Below, one piece after another: positions 1 through 8,500 of a stretch of DNA of 19,914 bases. The notes beneath the pieces were generated by a model, which saw only the letters and a list, made by a program, of their open reading frames with translations, did not search any database and was not told the DNA's origin. Each line of letters starts with the position of its first letter. The first letter of the stretch is position 1. The stretch is from contig WQTQ01000203.1 in assembly GCA_009786175.1 (NCBI GenBank), positions 1 through 19,914 of the forward strand. The letters run 5' to 3'. Source of the stretch: Bacillota bacterium. GTDB lineage: Bacteria; Bacillota_A; Clostridia; Lachnospirales; WQUN01. A program made the position numbers and the translations under genes.

Positions 1-617
1 AAAGCCGTATAAAATGCGGCGAGTGCGGCTCATGGTACGGCTCGAAGGTCTGGCATTCCACCAGTAAATACCGCCGAACCATCTACCGATGCAATCACAA
101 GTTCAATGGTGATATGAGATGCAAAACTCCCCACCTTGACGAGGACACCATCAAGCGGCTGTTCGTTTCGGCGGTAAACAAGCTACTCGCCGACAAAGAC
201 GAGATTATCGCCAACTTCGCTTTGTTGCGTGACGACCTTTACGGCACGGCCGACCTCGAAGTGGAGCGGATGACGTTACAGGAAGAGACAGCGGTTGTCG
301 CTGAACTGATACAGAAGTGCATCGGGGAAAACGCCCGAACCGCTCTTGACCAAAGGGAATACCAAGAACGCTACGAGGGTCTGGTCGCCCGGTTCGATAC
401 TGCCAAGGCACGGTTTGAGGAGGTTTCCAAACTGGTTACCGATAAAAAAGCAAGGAGCGAATTAGTGGAAGCCTTCACCACTGAACTTGCCCGACAGGAC
501 GGATTACTTACCGAATTTGACGAGCGGCTTTGGTTCAGCCTTGTGGACTTCGCTACTGTCTACGGAGAGGACGATGTACGGTTCATTTTTAAGGACGGCA
601 CGGAGATAACGGCTTAA
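1..617 (+). CDS. Large serine recombinase, C-terminal part (partial at left edge)
   Basis: This is the 3' end of a site-specific recombinase gene that continues beyond the left edge. The reading frame is open from base 3, well upstream of the first ATG at 114, so that ATG is internal. A four-cysteine zinc ribbon is visible at the start (CGEC, then YRCN and MRCKTPHL), followed by a long charged helical region rich in Glu, Lys and Arg with coiled-coil character, and an ending of the form ...FIFKDGTEITA. This order (zinc beta ribbon, coiled coil, short C-terminal tail) is typical of the large serine recombinases of Gram-positive integrative elements, in which these parts control DNA binding and the direction of integration or excision. 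The catalytic serine domain lies outside the window, so activity cannot be judged. It suggests that the neighbouring DNA is, or was, mobile. An Xer/tyrosine integrase is excluded by the zinc ribbon. Confidence 0.88.
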   Translation, partial: SRIKCGECGSWYGSKVWHSTSKYRRTIYRCNHKFNGDMRCKTPHLDEDTIKRLFVSAVNKLLADKDEIIANFALLRDDLYGTADLEVERMTLQEETAVVAELIQKCIGENARTALDQREYQERYEGLVARFDTAKARFEEVSKLVTDKKARSELVEAFTTELARQDGLLTEFDERLWFSLVDFATVYGEDDVRFIFKDGTEITA

Positions 618-731
618 TGAGTTGGTTGGTTAGGAACTGTCCGTAAATTAGTTAATCAGTTAATGTCGATTTAGCGTTGCAATTGCAAGTTGCTCCAATT
701 GCAAATGGGTACTTTATTTACGGACGGCTCC
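618..731. terminator. Convergent intergenic region with nested inverted repeats
   Basis: This gap lies between two converging genes and holds two inverted repeats. The outer pair is GTCCGTAAAT (639-648) and ATTTACGGAC (716-725), perfect over 10 bp. The inner pair is TTGCAATTG (677-685) and CAATTGCAA (696-704), with a 10-nt loop. Transcripts from either side could fold here, so a bidirectional terminator is the simplest reading, although neither strand shows a strong U-run directly after a GC-rich stem. Because it directly follows a serine recombinase gene, a recombination site is an alternative, but there is no direct evidence for one. Confidence 0.4.
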
Positions 732-2783
732 TTAGTCAATCAATCCGTCTTCACGCCATTTTTCCTGCCAGAGCATCCTGCTTTTTTCTTGTTCAGATAA
801 CTGGGCTATTTCTTTGAAAAATGTTGGTTTGGGTTGGCGTGGTGGAACAAACGGAGTAACCTGCTGCGGTGGCTTGAACCCTTTTTCTGTAAACAAATCT
901 GCACTCTTTACTTCAAGAAATTGCTCTATCGGTAGCGCAACCGCAATATCCCGAATATCTCCAATTTTAAGCGTCAACGTATCACCGAGCGAGTCGGGAT
1001 TTTTGTCAACGTCAATAATGTCACGAAATCTCCTCTCGCTGTATGCAATTTTCTCATCATCTGTAAGTGGAACGGTGGCTGCTCTGCCCATACCAACTTT
1101 TCCTATACTATCAAGATACTGCATAACTGCAAAATCTGTTGCGCCGTCCAAAGTTTGCTTATCAATATGCCCCTCTGTCAAATCCAGTGCTATACGGAAT
1201 TCCTTTTGGTCAGCGTATGCCTTGGTTTTATGAAACTCGTTATATGCATCGGAAGAATTGAGGTCGATATCATAAGAAACACGGCGATAAGCAAGATAGT
1301 AATCTATCCCACCGAAGCGTTGTTTGACTGCATCAGAAACTCTATTTAAAAATTCGTCTGGGTCAGTGATAACAACAGCCGTGTCGCCAAAATCACGCAT
1401 TTGAGAATCAGGTTTTACGAAACATTCTTTACCATCATCATATTCGAGTGAAAACAAGCAGTATATTTTTTCGCGTAGCAAAAGCATATCTATCAAACCG
1501 CTCTCACGAAAGCCATTGTTAATAGGTTCTCCCGATTCATTTACCCAACGACCTAAAGGATTAGGCTTTCCACCCAAACTCTTTGTAAAACCCTCCATAG
1601 CATCATCCACAGACGGTTTATTAGTATACGGCTGACTCTTATCCCGCGACCATCTTTCAAAAGGCACAAACCATGAAATTGAACGCATGAAAACTTCGCC
1701 ATCGAGTAGTTTTTCGGCATATTCTCGTGCCGTAACTTTTACAAGATAGTACGGAACATGGAAATGCAATAGCATTCGCGCTTCATTAAGAAAAACTTCG
1801 GCTTTTATATGCCCAAGTTCTGAAGCTTGATTAAACAGTTCTTCTGCCCTGAACAGATTTCGTGCTACATATTTACCTTCCGAGTATATACACCCTAAAA
1901 TCACCATTGACAAGGGCTCGGCCTTTTCAGCAGAACTGTTAAGTAAGCCAATCGCTTTAACCATATCGCGTTCAAAAAAACTCCCACTTATGTAGCACCG
2001 AGATAAAAAATACTCCGCTTGGGCGTTGCCAACATTTGCTAATGCGGTCAGTTCGGCTATGCTAATATGCTCGAACAGGAAGTCTTCAAGGTTTTCTATG
2101 CCGCGTCTGATGGCGATTGAAAACAACTTCAATGCTTCGGCAATGTCTTTATTTACACCGATGCCCAATAGATAGCACCTGCCTAAATTAGCGAAAGCCG
2201 GAAGCTCGTTATGTTCAGCGGCCTTGGTAAACCAATATACAGCTTTTTCTGTATCAACAGTGACACCTTTACCTGTCATGTAGAACAAGCCCAAATCATT
2301 TTGAACGCCAGGTAACGGTGAGCCTTGTTCTGCCGCAATTGTGTACCACTTGATGGCTTCCGATAAATTTGAGGGAACGCCGTTACCATGCTCGTAGCAT
2401 CGCGCCAAGTTGTTCTGCGCTATTGCCAAACCATGCTCTGCTGCTTTTTTATGCCATTTTACAGCCTCTTCAAAATCAACTTCAACACCTAAGCCGTTCT
2501 CATACAAATAACCTAATGTGCTTTGCGCTTCGGTATGTCCTTGTTCAGCCGCAACCTTATACCATTTTACAGCATTTGGCAAATCGCATTTTATGTTTTC
2601 ATAAAAATCGGCTAACCGGTACTGTGCATCAGCAACACCTTGATTCGCCGATTTTGAAAACCAATAAAACGCTTTAGCTATATCAATTTCGCCTTCGTTT
2701 GGATTGACAAAGAGTAATCCTAAATCATATTGTGCTTGCGGGTCACCTTGCTCAGCGAGTAAGAGTAATTCTCCCTGATTCAT
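732..2783 (-). CDS. Sel1-repeat protein with a C-terminal half of unknown function
   Basis: The product is 683 residues with no signal peptide or membrane segment, so it is probably cytoplasmic. Residues from about 5 to 345 form a run of Sel1-type repeats (TPR-like helical pairs), with units such as AVKWYKVAAEQG, AVKWHKKAAEHG, AIKWYTIAAEQG and AVYWFTKAAEH, each followed by AQ..L...Y..G.GV. Such solenoids normally act as protein-binding scaffolds. Residues from about 350 to 683 are not Sel1 repeats. They contain FGDTAVVI (465-472) and a motif with F517, K519, Y523, Q526, E528 and R530 that looks conserved in style, but I cannot assign a function. The very end is charged and helical. The start is supported by GGGAGG seven bases upstream of the ATG. 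The gene lies downstream of, and on the same strand as, a truncated restriction-modification gene, within what looks like a recombinase-bearing island. A defence or mobile-element accessory role is inference only. Confidence 0.85.
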   Translation of the reverse strand: MNQGELLLLAEQGDPQAQYDLGLLFVNPNEGEIDIAKAFYWFSKSANQGVADAQYRLADFYENIKCDLPNAVKWYKVAAEQGHTEAQSTLGYLYENGLGVEVDFEEAVKWHKKAAEHGLAIAQNNLARCYEHGNGVPSNLSEAIKWYTIAAEQGSPLPGVQNDLGLFYMTGKGVTVDTEKAVYWFTKAAEHNELPAFANLGRCYLLGIGVNKDIAEALKLFSIAIRRGIENLEDFLFEHISIAELTALANVGNAQAEYFLSRCYISGSFFERDMVKAIGLLNSSAEKAEPLSMVILGCIYSEGKYVARNLFRAEELFNQASELGHIKAEVFLNEARMLLHFHVPYYLVKVTAREYAEKLLDGEVFMRSISWFVPFERWSRDKSQPYTNKPSVDDAMEGFTKSLGGKPNPLGRWVNESGEPINNGFRESGLIDMLLLREKIYCLFSLEYDDGKECFVKPDSQMRDFGDTAVVITDPDEFLNRVSDAVKQRFGGIDYYLAYRRVSYDIDLNSSDAYNEFHKTKAYADQKEFRIALDLTEGHIDKQTLDGATDFAVMQYLDSIGKVGMGRAATVPLTDDEKIAYSERRFRDIIDVDKNPDSLGDTLTLKIGDIRDIAVALPIEQFLEVKSADLFTEKGFKPPQQVTPFVPPRQPKPTFFKEIAQLSEQEKSRMLWQEKWREDGLID

Positions 2784-2804
2784 AAGATACCTCCCTTATG
2801 CGGC

Positions 2805-2878
2805 TTGCACCCAGCCATTTAGCAAATGCACCCACCCCTACGGATTTTGCACCCAGCACAGAGGTCGATGCACCCACC
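2805..2878. repeat. Four 11-bp direct repeats at an exact 21-bp period
   Basis: Copies lie at 2805-2815 (TTGCACCCAGC), 2826-2836 (ATGCACCCACC), 2847-2857 (TTGCACCCAGC) and 2868-2878 (ATGCACCCACC). Each starts exactly 21 bp after the previous one, and two variants alternate strictly, so the array is also two copies of a 42-bp pattern. The 10-bp stretches between copies differ from one another. On the minus strand, the direction of the neighbouring genes, the core reads TGGGTGCA. The array lies over the stop of the truncated restriction gene and ends 21 bp before the start codon of the Sel1-repeat gene. A period of two helical turns puts all copies on one face of the DNA, which fits a cooperative protein-binding site. 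What it does is not known. Confidence 0.8.
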
Positions 2879-4073
2879 TTGACCGCCGAAAAAGATAATC
2901 ATTAAATTGTATCAAACACGACGTGATTATTTCTAATAAAGACATAGAAGCAAGTTTTGCTTGAAATTCGCGTAGTTTTGCCATTTTTGTTTTCTCCACG
3001 GCGACACCACAAATTTCCTCAAACTCTTTTTTTAGTCCGTCAAAAAACAAGGGGTCAATTACTTTGTGTATGTTTTCAAGAGAAGTATAGTGCATACCGC
3101 CCGAACGGCGTGTTTCGGGGTTTAGTGTGCTTTCAAATACCGCCCCAAATATAGTGGGGCTTATTTCCGCCCAGTTAAAATTCTCGCTTGCTTTAGCTAA
3201 AAGCAGAGTTCTTATTTCTTCTGTAAAATGTGGAATTTCAATATCTTTTTCGTCAAACAGTCCACCGTTTACATATGGGAACTTGACAAGGTTTTCATCA
3301 AGATAAGGGTCACGATTTTCAGGTAGCGTGTCCAACACATCGAACAACTCAATGAGTGCCTTTCTCATATGTCTTGCTTCAAATTCTGCAAGATAATCAT
3401 GGAACATGGCTTTGCGTCCGAATATGCCTGCATCATCAGCATACAGGCAAAAAACAAGACGAACACATAACACGTTTAGGCTTTTAAGCGCACGTTCGCT
3501 TGTTGGGTCAACATATTTTTTTGCAAAGGCATCATAAAGCAAGCCTACAATTTCACCGGCGGCAATGGAAACTTCCATTTCACGTTTCAAACGCTCGTTG
3601 CCGCTATCGGTAAGAAATGCAAGGCGATAAAATTCTGTAGGCAGATTTTTCAGTAAAATTTCCTCCGGTTCACCGCCGGGGCGTTCCATGTCATACACAA
3701 AAAATGTGCTGAAATTACAAGTAACCACCCAGCGAGGATGTTTTGATAACGGCAGCTCGGTTATGTATCGTTTTGCCTGTTGGAATGGTGTGAGTAACGT
3801 GCCGTCTGATTGATTAATAGGTTTCCGCAAATCTATATCTAAACTTTTTTGCTCAATTAGCACTCGCGTTGACGGAATAATAATATCAATAAAACCTCTG
3901 TGGTCTATGTGTGCTCTGCTTTCAAATTCGGCAAACTGCTCTGGGTGTTCTACTCCGAAGACATTACGAAGCAAAGACAACCAAAACGGCTGGCTTTGTC
4001 CTTTTTCGTAGCCTTTATCTTTCCAGAAGTCAGCAAATTTCTTTGCGGCAGCTCGTTGCCCGGCATCAGTCAT
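2838..4073 (-). pseudogene. N-terminal fragment of an MmeI-type restriction-modification enzyme (methyltransferase missing)
   Basis: The 411-residue reading frame matches the N-terminal part of the MmeI-type single-chain restriction-modification family, whose members are normally about 900 residues or more with nuclease, helical spacer, methyltransferase and target-recognition parts. A PD-(D/E)XK-like nuclease site is visible as D63 followed by E74-Q-K76. The helical spacer follows, ending in the family-like stretch GGMHYTSLENIHKVIDP and KLREFQAKLASM (M377). In intact relatives the next residues would begin the SAM-binding motif (DPACGSGNF type). Here the sequence diverges at M377 (about 2943), and a 34-residue tail runs into the 21-bp repeat array and stops. 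No methyltransferase part was found elsewhere in the window. The start has a GAGGAGA ribosome site. It is most likely a deletion remnant. A stand-alone nuclease without self-protection is possible but less likely. Confidence 0.72.
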
Positions 4074-4183
4074 AATCAGTTCTCCTCGAAAATATCTTTA
4101 TCGTTTAGCAACCCCATTACGCTCTGTTTTGCAGTTTAACTCATTTGATTTGGTAATGCAAGAAGTCGTTACCCAAAAGTCAA
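4074..4183. other. Upstream region of the restriction-gene fragment
   Basis: Minus-strand transcription towards the restriction fragment would start here. A TTGACT follows the palindrome arm on the minus strand, with TTGCAT 17 bases later, but that is a weak -10 match. GAGGAGA just upstream of the ATG at 4073 is a good ribosome site. Nothing else was recognised. Confidence 0.25.
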
Positions 4184-4221
4184 CCCCCTGATATCGCATT
4201 CACCAACATGATATCAGGGGG
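4184..4221 (-). terminator. 12-bp perfect inverted repeat after the stalk-domain gene
   Basis: CCCCCTGATATC (4184-4195) and GATATCAGGGGG (4210-4221) are perfect complements around a 14-nt loop, about 15 bases past the stop codon of the stalk-domain gene. The position and GC-rich base of the stem fit a terminator. The bases after the stem on the minus strand (TTGACTTTTGGG) are only moderately T-rich. The same arms occur fused as an 18-bp palindrome at 14845-14862. Confidence 0.5.
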
Positions 4222-4236
4222 TACGCTATTCCATTC

Positions 4237-5514
4237 CTATTTAACTGTAATTATCCCCGACCTGTTACTGCCATCCCATTCCACCGTTGCGTTAAATGAA
4301 TACATTACGTATCGCAGCGGTATAAACATGTGTCCGTCTACAATTACGGCTGTACCCATACCATTTGGCAGTTCCGCACCTGCCCGGACTGTTAGCACTT
4401 CGCCGGAAGGCGGCGTAATTTTCGCACTGTGTGTATCACGGTTCCAGCCTACAGCCGAGCCTGTTGCTTCTGCAAAGGTACGCAGTGGGATCATCATCCG
4501 GTCGAACTCTGTATCGATGAATGCCGCTGCGTCACCTGTATGAGGTATGCCATTTTTTATGAATTTAATATCACCGGCGGTAAATTGCAGTACAAGTGAT
4601 GATGGTCTGTTCAAAATATCCACTATTTCGTCAAGGTACTCCATTCGAAATAAACTGTTACGGGAGGTAAAATTAAACCAAGTGCTTCCCGGGCTAAGGG
4701 GCTGTACGGCAACAATATGCCTTTCACCCGGTAATACTGTATCGGCATGGAACACTACCACAACGCTTCCGTCCGCACTGAAATTGCCTTTTAATGTTTG
4801 GATAACGGTTACGTAGTAAAGGTCGGTAGCTCTCCAGCCGGTATGAACTTGCTCATGTGACAGTCTCATTGGCCTGGCAATTTCTACAACAAAAATATAT
4901 GGCGAGCCGTGCACAATATCCTCTATTGCCGTAGACCTGATAAAATCATTTGCAGGTGGATTATCCCTTGTCAACTCGGTAATAAATGTCACAATCTCAT
5001 GCCCGGATGTTGTGCTGCTAACATTTAAGCCCGGTAATCTGCTTTCGGACAATGGCCTGCCCAGCGATACGCTGTTTTGTGGATTGCATAAGTCGAAAAC
5101 AGCGTATTGTACAAATGCAAACCCACCATCACGGATATTAGAGTAGGGGGAATCTACTGTTATAAGGGGCAACAGATAATTGGTTTCACGGTTAAAGGTC
5201 AGGCCCAAACCGGAAATTTGAGTCGAGACCACTATTGCACGCCCATCATCGGTAAAATTCGCGTAAACAAATATTCTGTCTGCGGCGTTACCCAAAATGC
5301 GTTCTACCACTGTAAACTCAAATTCCGTTAAATATTGCCCAAAGAGCCTACTTCCTACATATTGCACAATAACAACATCGGTAGCCGTCTGCAAAGCACT
5401 TTCAAGAGGACCCCAACAAGCTTTAACGGTTACAAATGCGCCTGCAACGCTACTTATTAAAACGATTGCCGCACAGAGACAAAGTACTGTTAATTTCTTT
5501 ACGATTTTTTTCAT
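4237..5514 (-). CDS. Secreted protein with C-terminal stalk (copper amine oxidase N-like) domain
   Basis: The preferred start is the Met at 5514 (MKKIVKKLT...), giving 425 residues, because AGAGGTGG lies directly upstream and a typical signal peptide (basic start, hydrophobic LCLCAAIVLISSVAGA) follows. A start 13 codons earlier would overlap the previous gene. After the signal, two similar beta-rich segments can be seen at about 45-120 (VVIVQYVG... then FEFTVVERILGN) and 203-275 (PYIFVVEIA... then YYVTVIQTLKGN), which look like an internal duplication. Residues from about 315 to 425 form a stalk domain: MIPLRTFAEATGSAVGW and MFIPLRYVMYSFNATVEWD are the paired core motifs of the copper amine oxidase N-like family, common in extracellular proteins of Clostridia. 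No sortase signal or lipobox is visible. The gene starts 11 nt after the stop of the alpha-2-macroglobulin-like gene, so they are probably co-transcribed and translationally coupled. Substrate or partner is unknown. Confidence 0.85.
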   Translation of the reverse strand: MKKIVKKLTVLCLCAAIVLISSVAGAFVTVKACWGPLESALQTATDVVIVQYVGSRLFGQYLTEFEFTVVERILGNAADRIFVYANFTDDGRAIVVSTQISGLGLTFNRETNYLLPLITVDSPYSNIRDGGFAFVQYAVFDLCNPQNSVSLGRPLSESRLPGLNVSSTTSGHEIVTFITELTRDNPPANDFIRSTAIEDIVHGSPYIFVVEIARPMRLSHEQVHTGWRATDLYYVTVIQTLKGNFSADGSVVVVFHADTVLPGERHIVAVQPLSPGSTWFNFTSRNSLFRMEYLDEIVDILNRPSSLVLQFTAGDIKFIKNGIPHTGDAAAFIDTEFDRMMIPLRTFAEATGSAVGWNRDTHSAKITPPSGEVLTVRAGAELPNGMGTAVIVDGHMFIPLRYVMYSFNATVEWDGSNRSGIITVK

Positions 5515-5525
5515 ACCACCACCTC

Positions 5526-8500
5526 TTAATCCTGTATCGTCAATACTGCACATTCGCCGACGGTTAAATATTCCCTCGCGCCTATGCTTTGCACCATCGT
5601 GCCCTCTGCCCTAAATACACCGGGGTTTATAACACGGGCGTAATAGTAGTACACATTATGCCTAAAGCGTCCGTTAAAATCAAAAAATGTAACTCTTTGC
5701 CCCTCTGTCGTTACATGAGTCCAATGGCGTGACAAGTTGTTCCTGCTGCCAAAGCGGGCAGAGTTTTCTACAACCGTAAGCCCGGCCGGCAAAAAGTCTG
5801 TTATTACATAAGAGCCGCTAATGTCTTGGGCAGAGTAATTAATTGTAATTTGCACACGGATTATTTCATCCTGGCGGAAGGTGGTGGCCCGTGTATCCGT
5901 ACCGGCACGGAAAAATTCCCTGCGGATTTGTATGTCATTGTCTATAGGCTCTACTTCTTCCAACGGGGTACGGATAATGGATACGGCACCCACGTCCCCG
6001 GTTATGGAAACAAGGTTAAATTCGCTCATATTTTCCGCGGGGATACGCAGAGTAAACTGCTTACCGCCCGAAAGGTCCCGGGTAAACTCTTCGCCAAACA
6101 GGGTATAAGTTATACTTGCGGGCATCTCGTTAAAATTTTCTATTTGATGAGAAATAAACGCCAGCCGCTCTAGGGTAAGCACAAGGTTATCTGTCCTATT
6201 TCGCGCTACATAGTTGTGCAGGCCCAATGCCTGAGGCATTCCCAGTTGCGCGGCCAAAAGCGCGGCTGCGGAAGTGGTGTCTAAAATATCTGCCCGGCTG
6301 GTGCCTACATTTACCCGGTAATACGGCGCGATTGCCTGAATGTGAGGCACAATGCGGGTTGTAAATAAGTTGCGGGCAGTTTGGGTTTCCCCAAGGGCCG
6401 CAAGGCCAAGGGCAACATATGCGACGTTTTGCACCGGAAGGTCTTCTACCATTACGTAGTTGCGCAGGCTTAACAGTACAGGTTCGCCAAGCATGGCAAG
6501 GCCGTATAAGGCAAGCATTTTATTTTCTTGGGAGCCGCCTTGGTAAATTTCGTACAAGTAGCCGCGAAGGGCATGCACGTTTATTTCGTCCAGTATAAAC
6601 GGCATTATCATTACGGTGGTTTGCAGGTTTGCGTCCGCGTATGGCAGCATGGCAATTCCGCCGCTTTCCACCTGGTACTCGCGCACGTCGAAGTCGCCTT
6701 TTTCGCCAAATAAACGGGCATCCGGGAAGTGCCTTTCGATAAGCTTTGTAGCTTCCCTACGGGCAATTAGCCCCTCAACCCTTGCGCCGCGTATCCAGCG
6801 CATAGACATAAGATTCCATAAAAACTGCCCGCGTCCGCGGTCTGTGAAAGTAATGTCTGTCAAACCCCTGGGGTTTGTTGCAAAAACAGTGTTGGTGGTA
6901 ACTTCATAAAACACGGCGGTGTCAACTTCCCGGTGGGAATTTACAACCTGGTACGTATGGCGCACCGCGTCACTGTAGCCGCTTACCGTTGCCCGCACAA
7001 CAAGGGCATGTAAGCCTTCTTCTGTCATTTCCCATAGGCGGATGTTAACACGTTCGAAGGCCGTGCCCGTTGCCGTAAGAATATCCTCCGGGTTGGCTTC
7101 GCACCAGACTTCAAATGTAACCTGCTCGCCGCCTGTAAGGCTTGTGCCAAAGGCATTTACGCCAATATAGGGCACGTCACCCACTAGGAAAGTGCTGTTT
7201 AAGGTATAGTGCAGGAACATTGGATTGGTTACACGAATGTTTTGCACGTCATTTCCGGCGTACAAACTCGTGCTAATGCCCGAAGTGGTCACACGCCAGG
7301 AAGTTATATTGTCCGGTAATTGGAATGTGAAAGTTGCCACGCCCTCTTCGTTGGTACGCAGGCTTTTGAAAACAGCTGTATCTTCAAACCGCTCGCGGAT
7401 AGTAGCTTGCGCGCCGCCACCACCGCCGTCATCCATAGCAGCTTCTGCGGCTACGGCAGGGACCCCGGGGCTTGGAACTGCCATATCGGCAGCCCATCCG
7501 CCAAAAAGCTCCGCTTCTTCTATCCCGTCACTTATAAAAGTACTGTGGGTTGCCATGCTAAAAGTCAGCCTGTCATTTACCATGCCGTACAGCATGGCCA
7601 GTGTGTCTACAGAGTAATCCATCAGGGCAAACAAGGCTTCGTCCACCAGGCTGATGTTTACATTGGCGATTTTGGGGTTGCCTTCCAAGTCTGTGGCGGT
7701 TACGGTAATTGTAGACATGTCACCGGGTTTGTAGCTTTCCCGGCAGGTTTCCACGGTTAGTACCATGTTGCGTGTAGAGGAGTTAAAGCGCAGGCGTTGG
7801 CTCATTTGCCCGCTTGTATGATACGTGTGTCCGTTAAAATGATAGGCGAATACTGTTGTATTTGGCACGTGTTTCTCGTCAAATGTAAACGACAGAGTAT
7901 TTTCCCCGATGTGGTAACTCATAATTCCGTCCTGCACCACAACAAACAGGAAGTTGCCCCTGGTCACGGGTTCTGTGCCACTCATTATTGTAAGCTCAAC
8001 TTCGTCGCCTATGTCGTAGCCTTCGTTAAGTGGCCTTGCACCGTATAAAAACGGCATATCTTCACCGGCGTTCCAGAAAAAGCTTGACCAATCCCGGCCA
8101 ATAAACGCGTTATGACGAATTGCGCGCCCATTGCCGTCTGTGGTGGTTATTCGCGCTTCGTAGCTTTCGTTTTTGCGGTTAGGGACGGTAAAATCCTTGG
8201 ACGCTTCGCCGTTTTCATCTGTTGTAAGTGTAAATTGCTGAAGACGCTGTTCTCTGCGCTCGTAACGGTACCTTGGCACTACTTGTCTTGTGATAAAATC
8301 GTATCTTTCCCCGTCGCGGATACGTTCCCAATAGACGCGGAAAATTTCTACCTGTAATTCTTGACCGGCTACAGGGTCACACAGGAAGTCGCCGCCATGT
8401 TTGGCAGTTCCGTCATTAAGCCTGTCAATGGTAATGTTGCGGACATCTATAGAAAGGGACGCGTTGCCTTCTGTGCGGGTTGCTTTTGGGCGCACGTGAA

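Noticed and set aside
114..617. Independent 167-residue gene starting at 114
   Set aside because: The frame is open to the left edge and encodes the first cysteines of the zinc ribbon, so the ATG at 114 is internal to the recombinase.
2805..2878. CRISPR-like array
   Set aside because: Repeats of 11 bp and spacers of 10 bp are far too short for CRISPR, and no cas gene is present.
7225..7760. Overlapping plus-strand open frames opposite the A2M-like gene
   Set aside because: Two frames overlap each other within the coding region of a clear large gene, with no ribosome sites and no recognisable domains.
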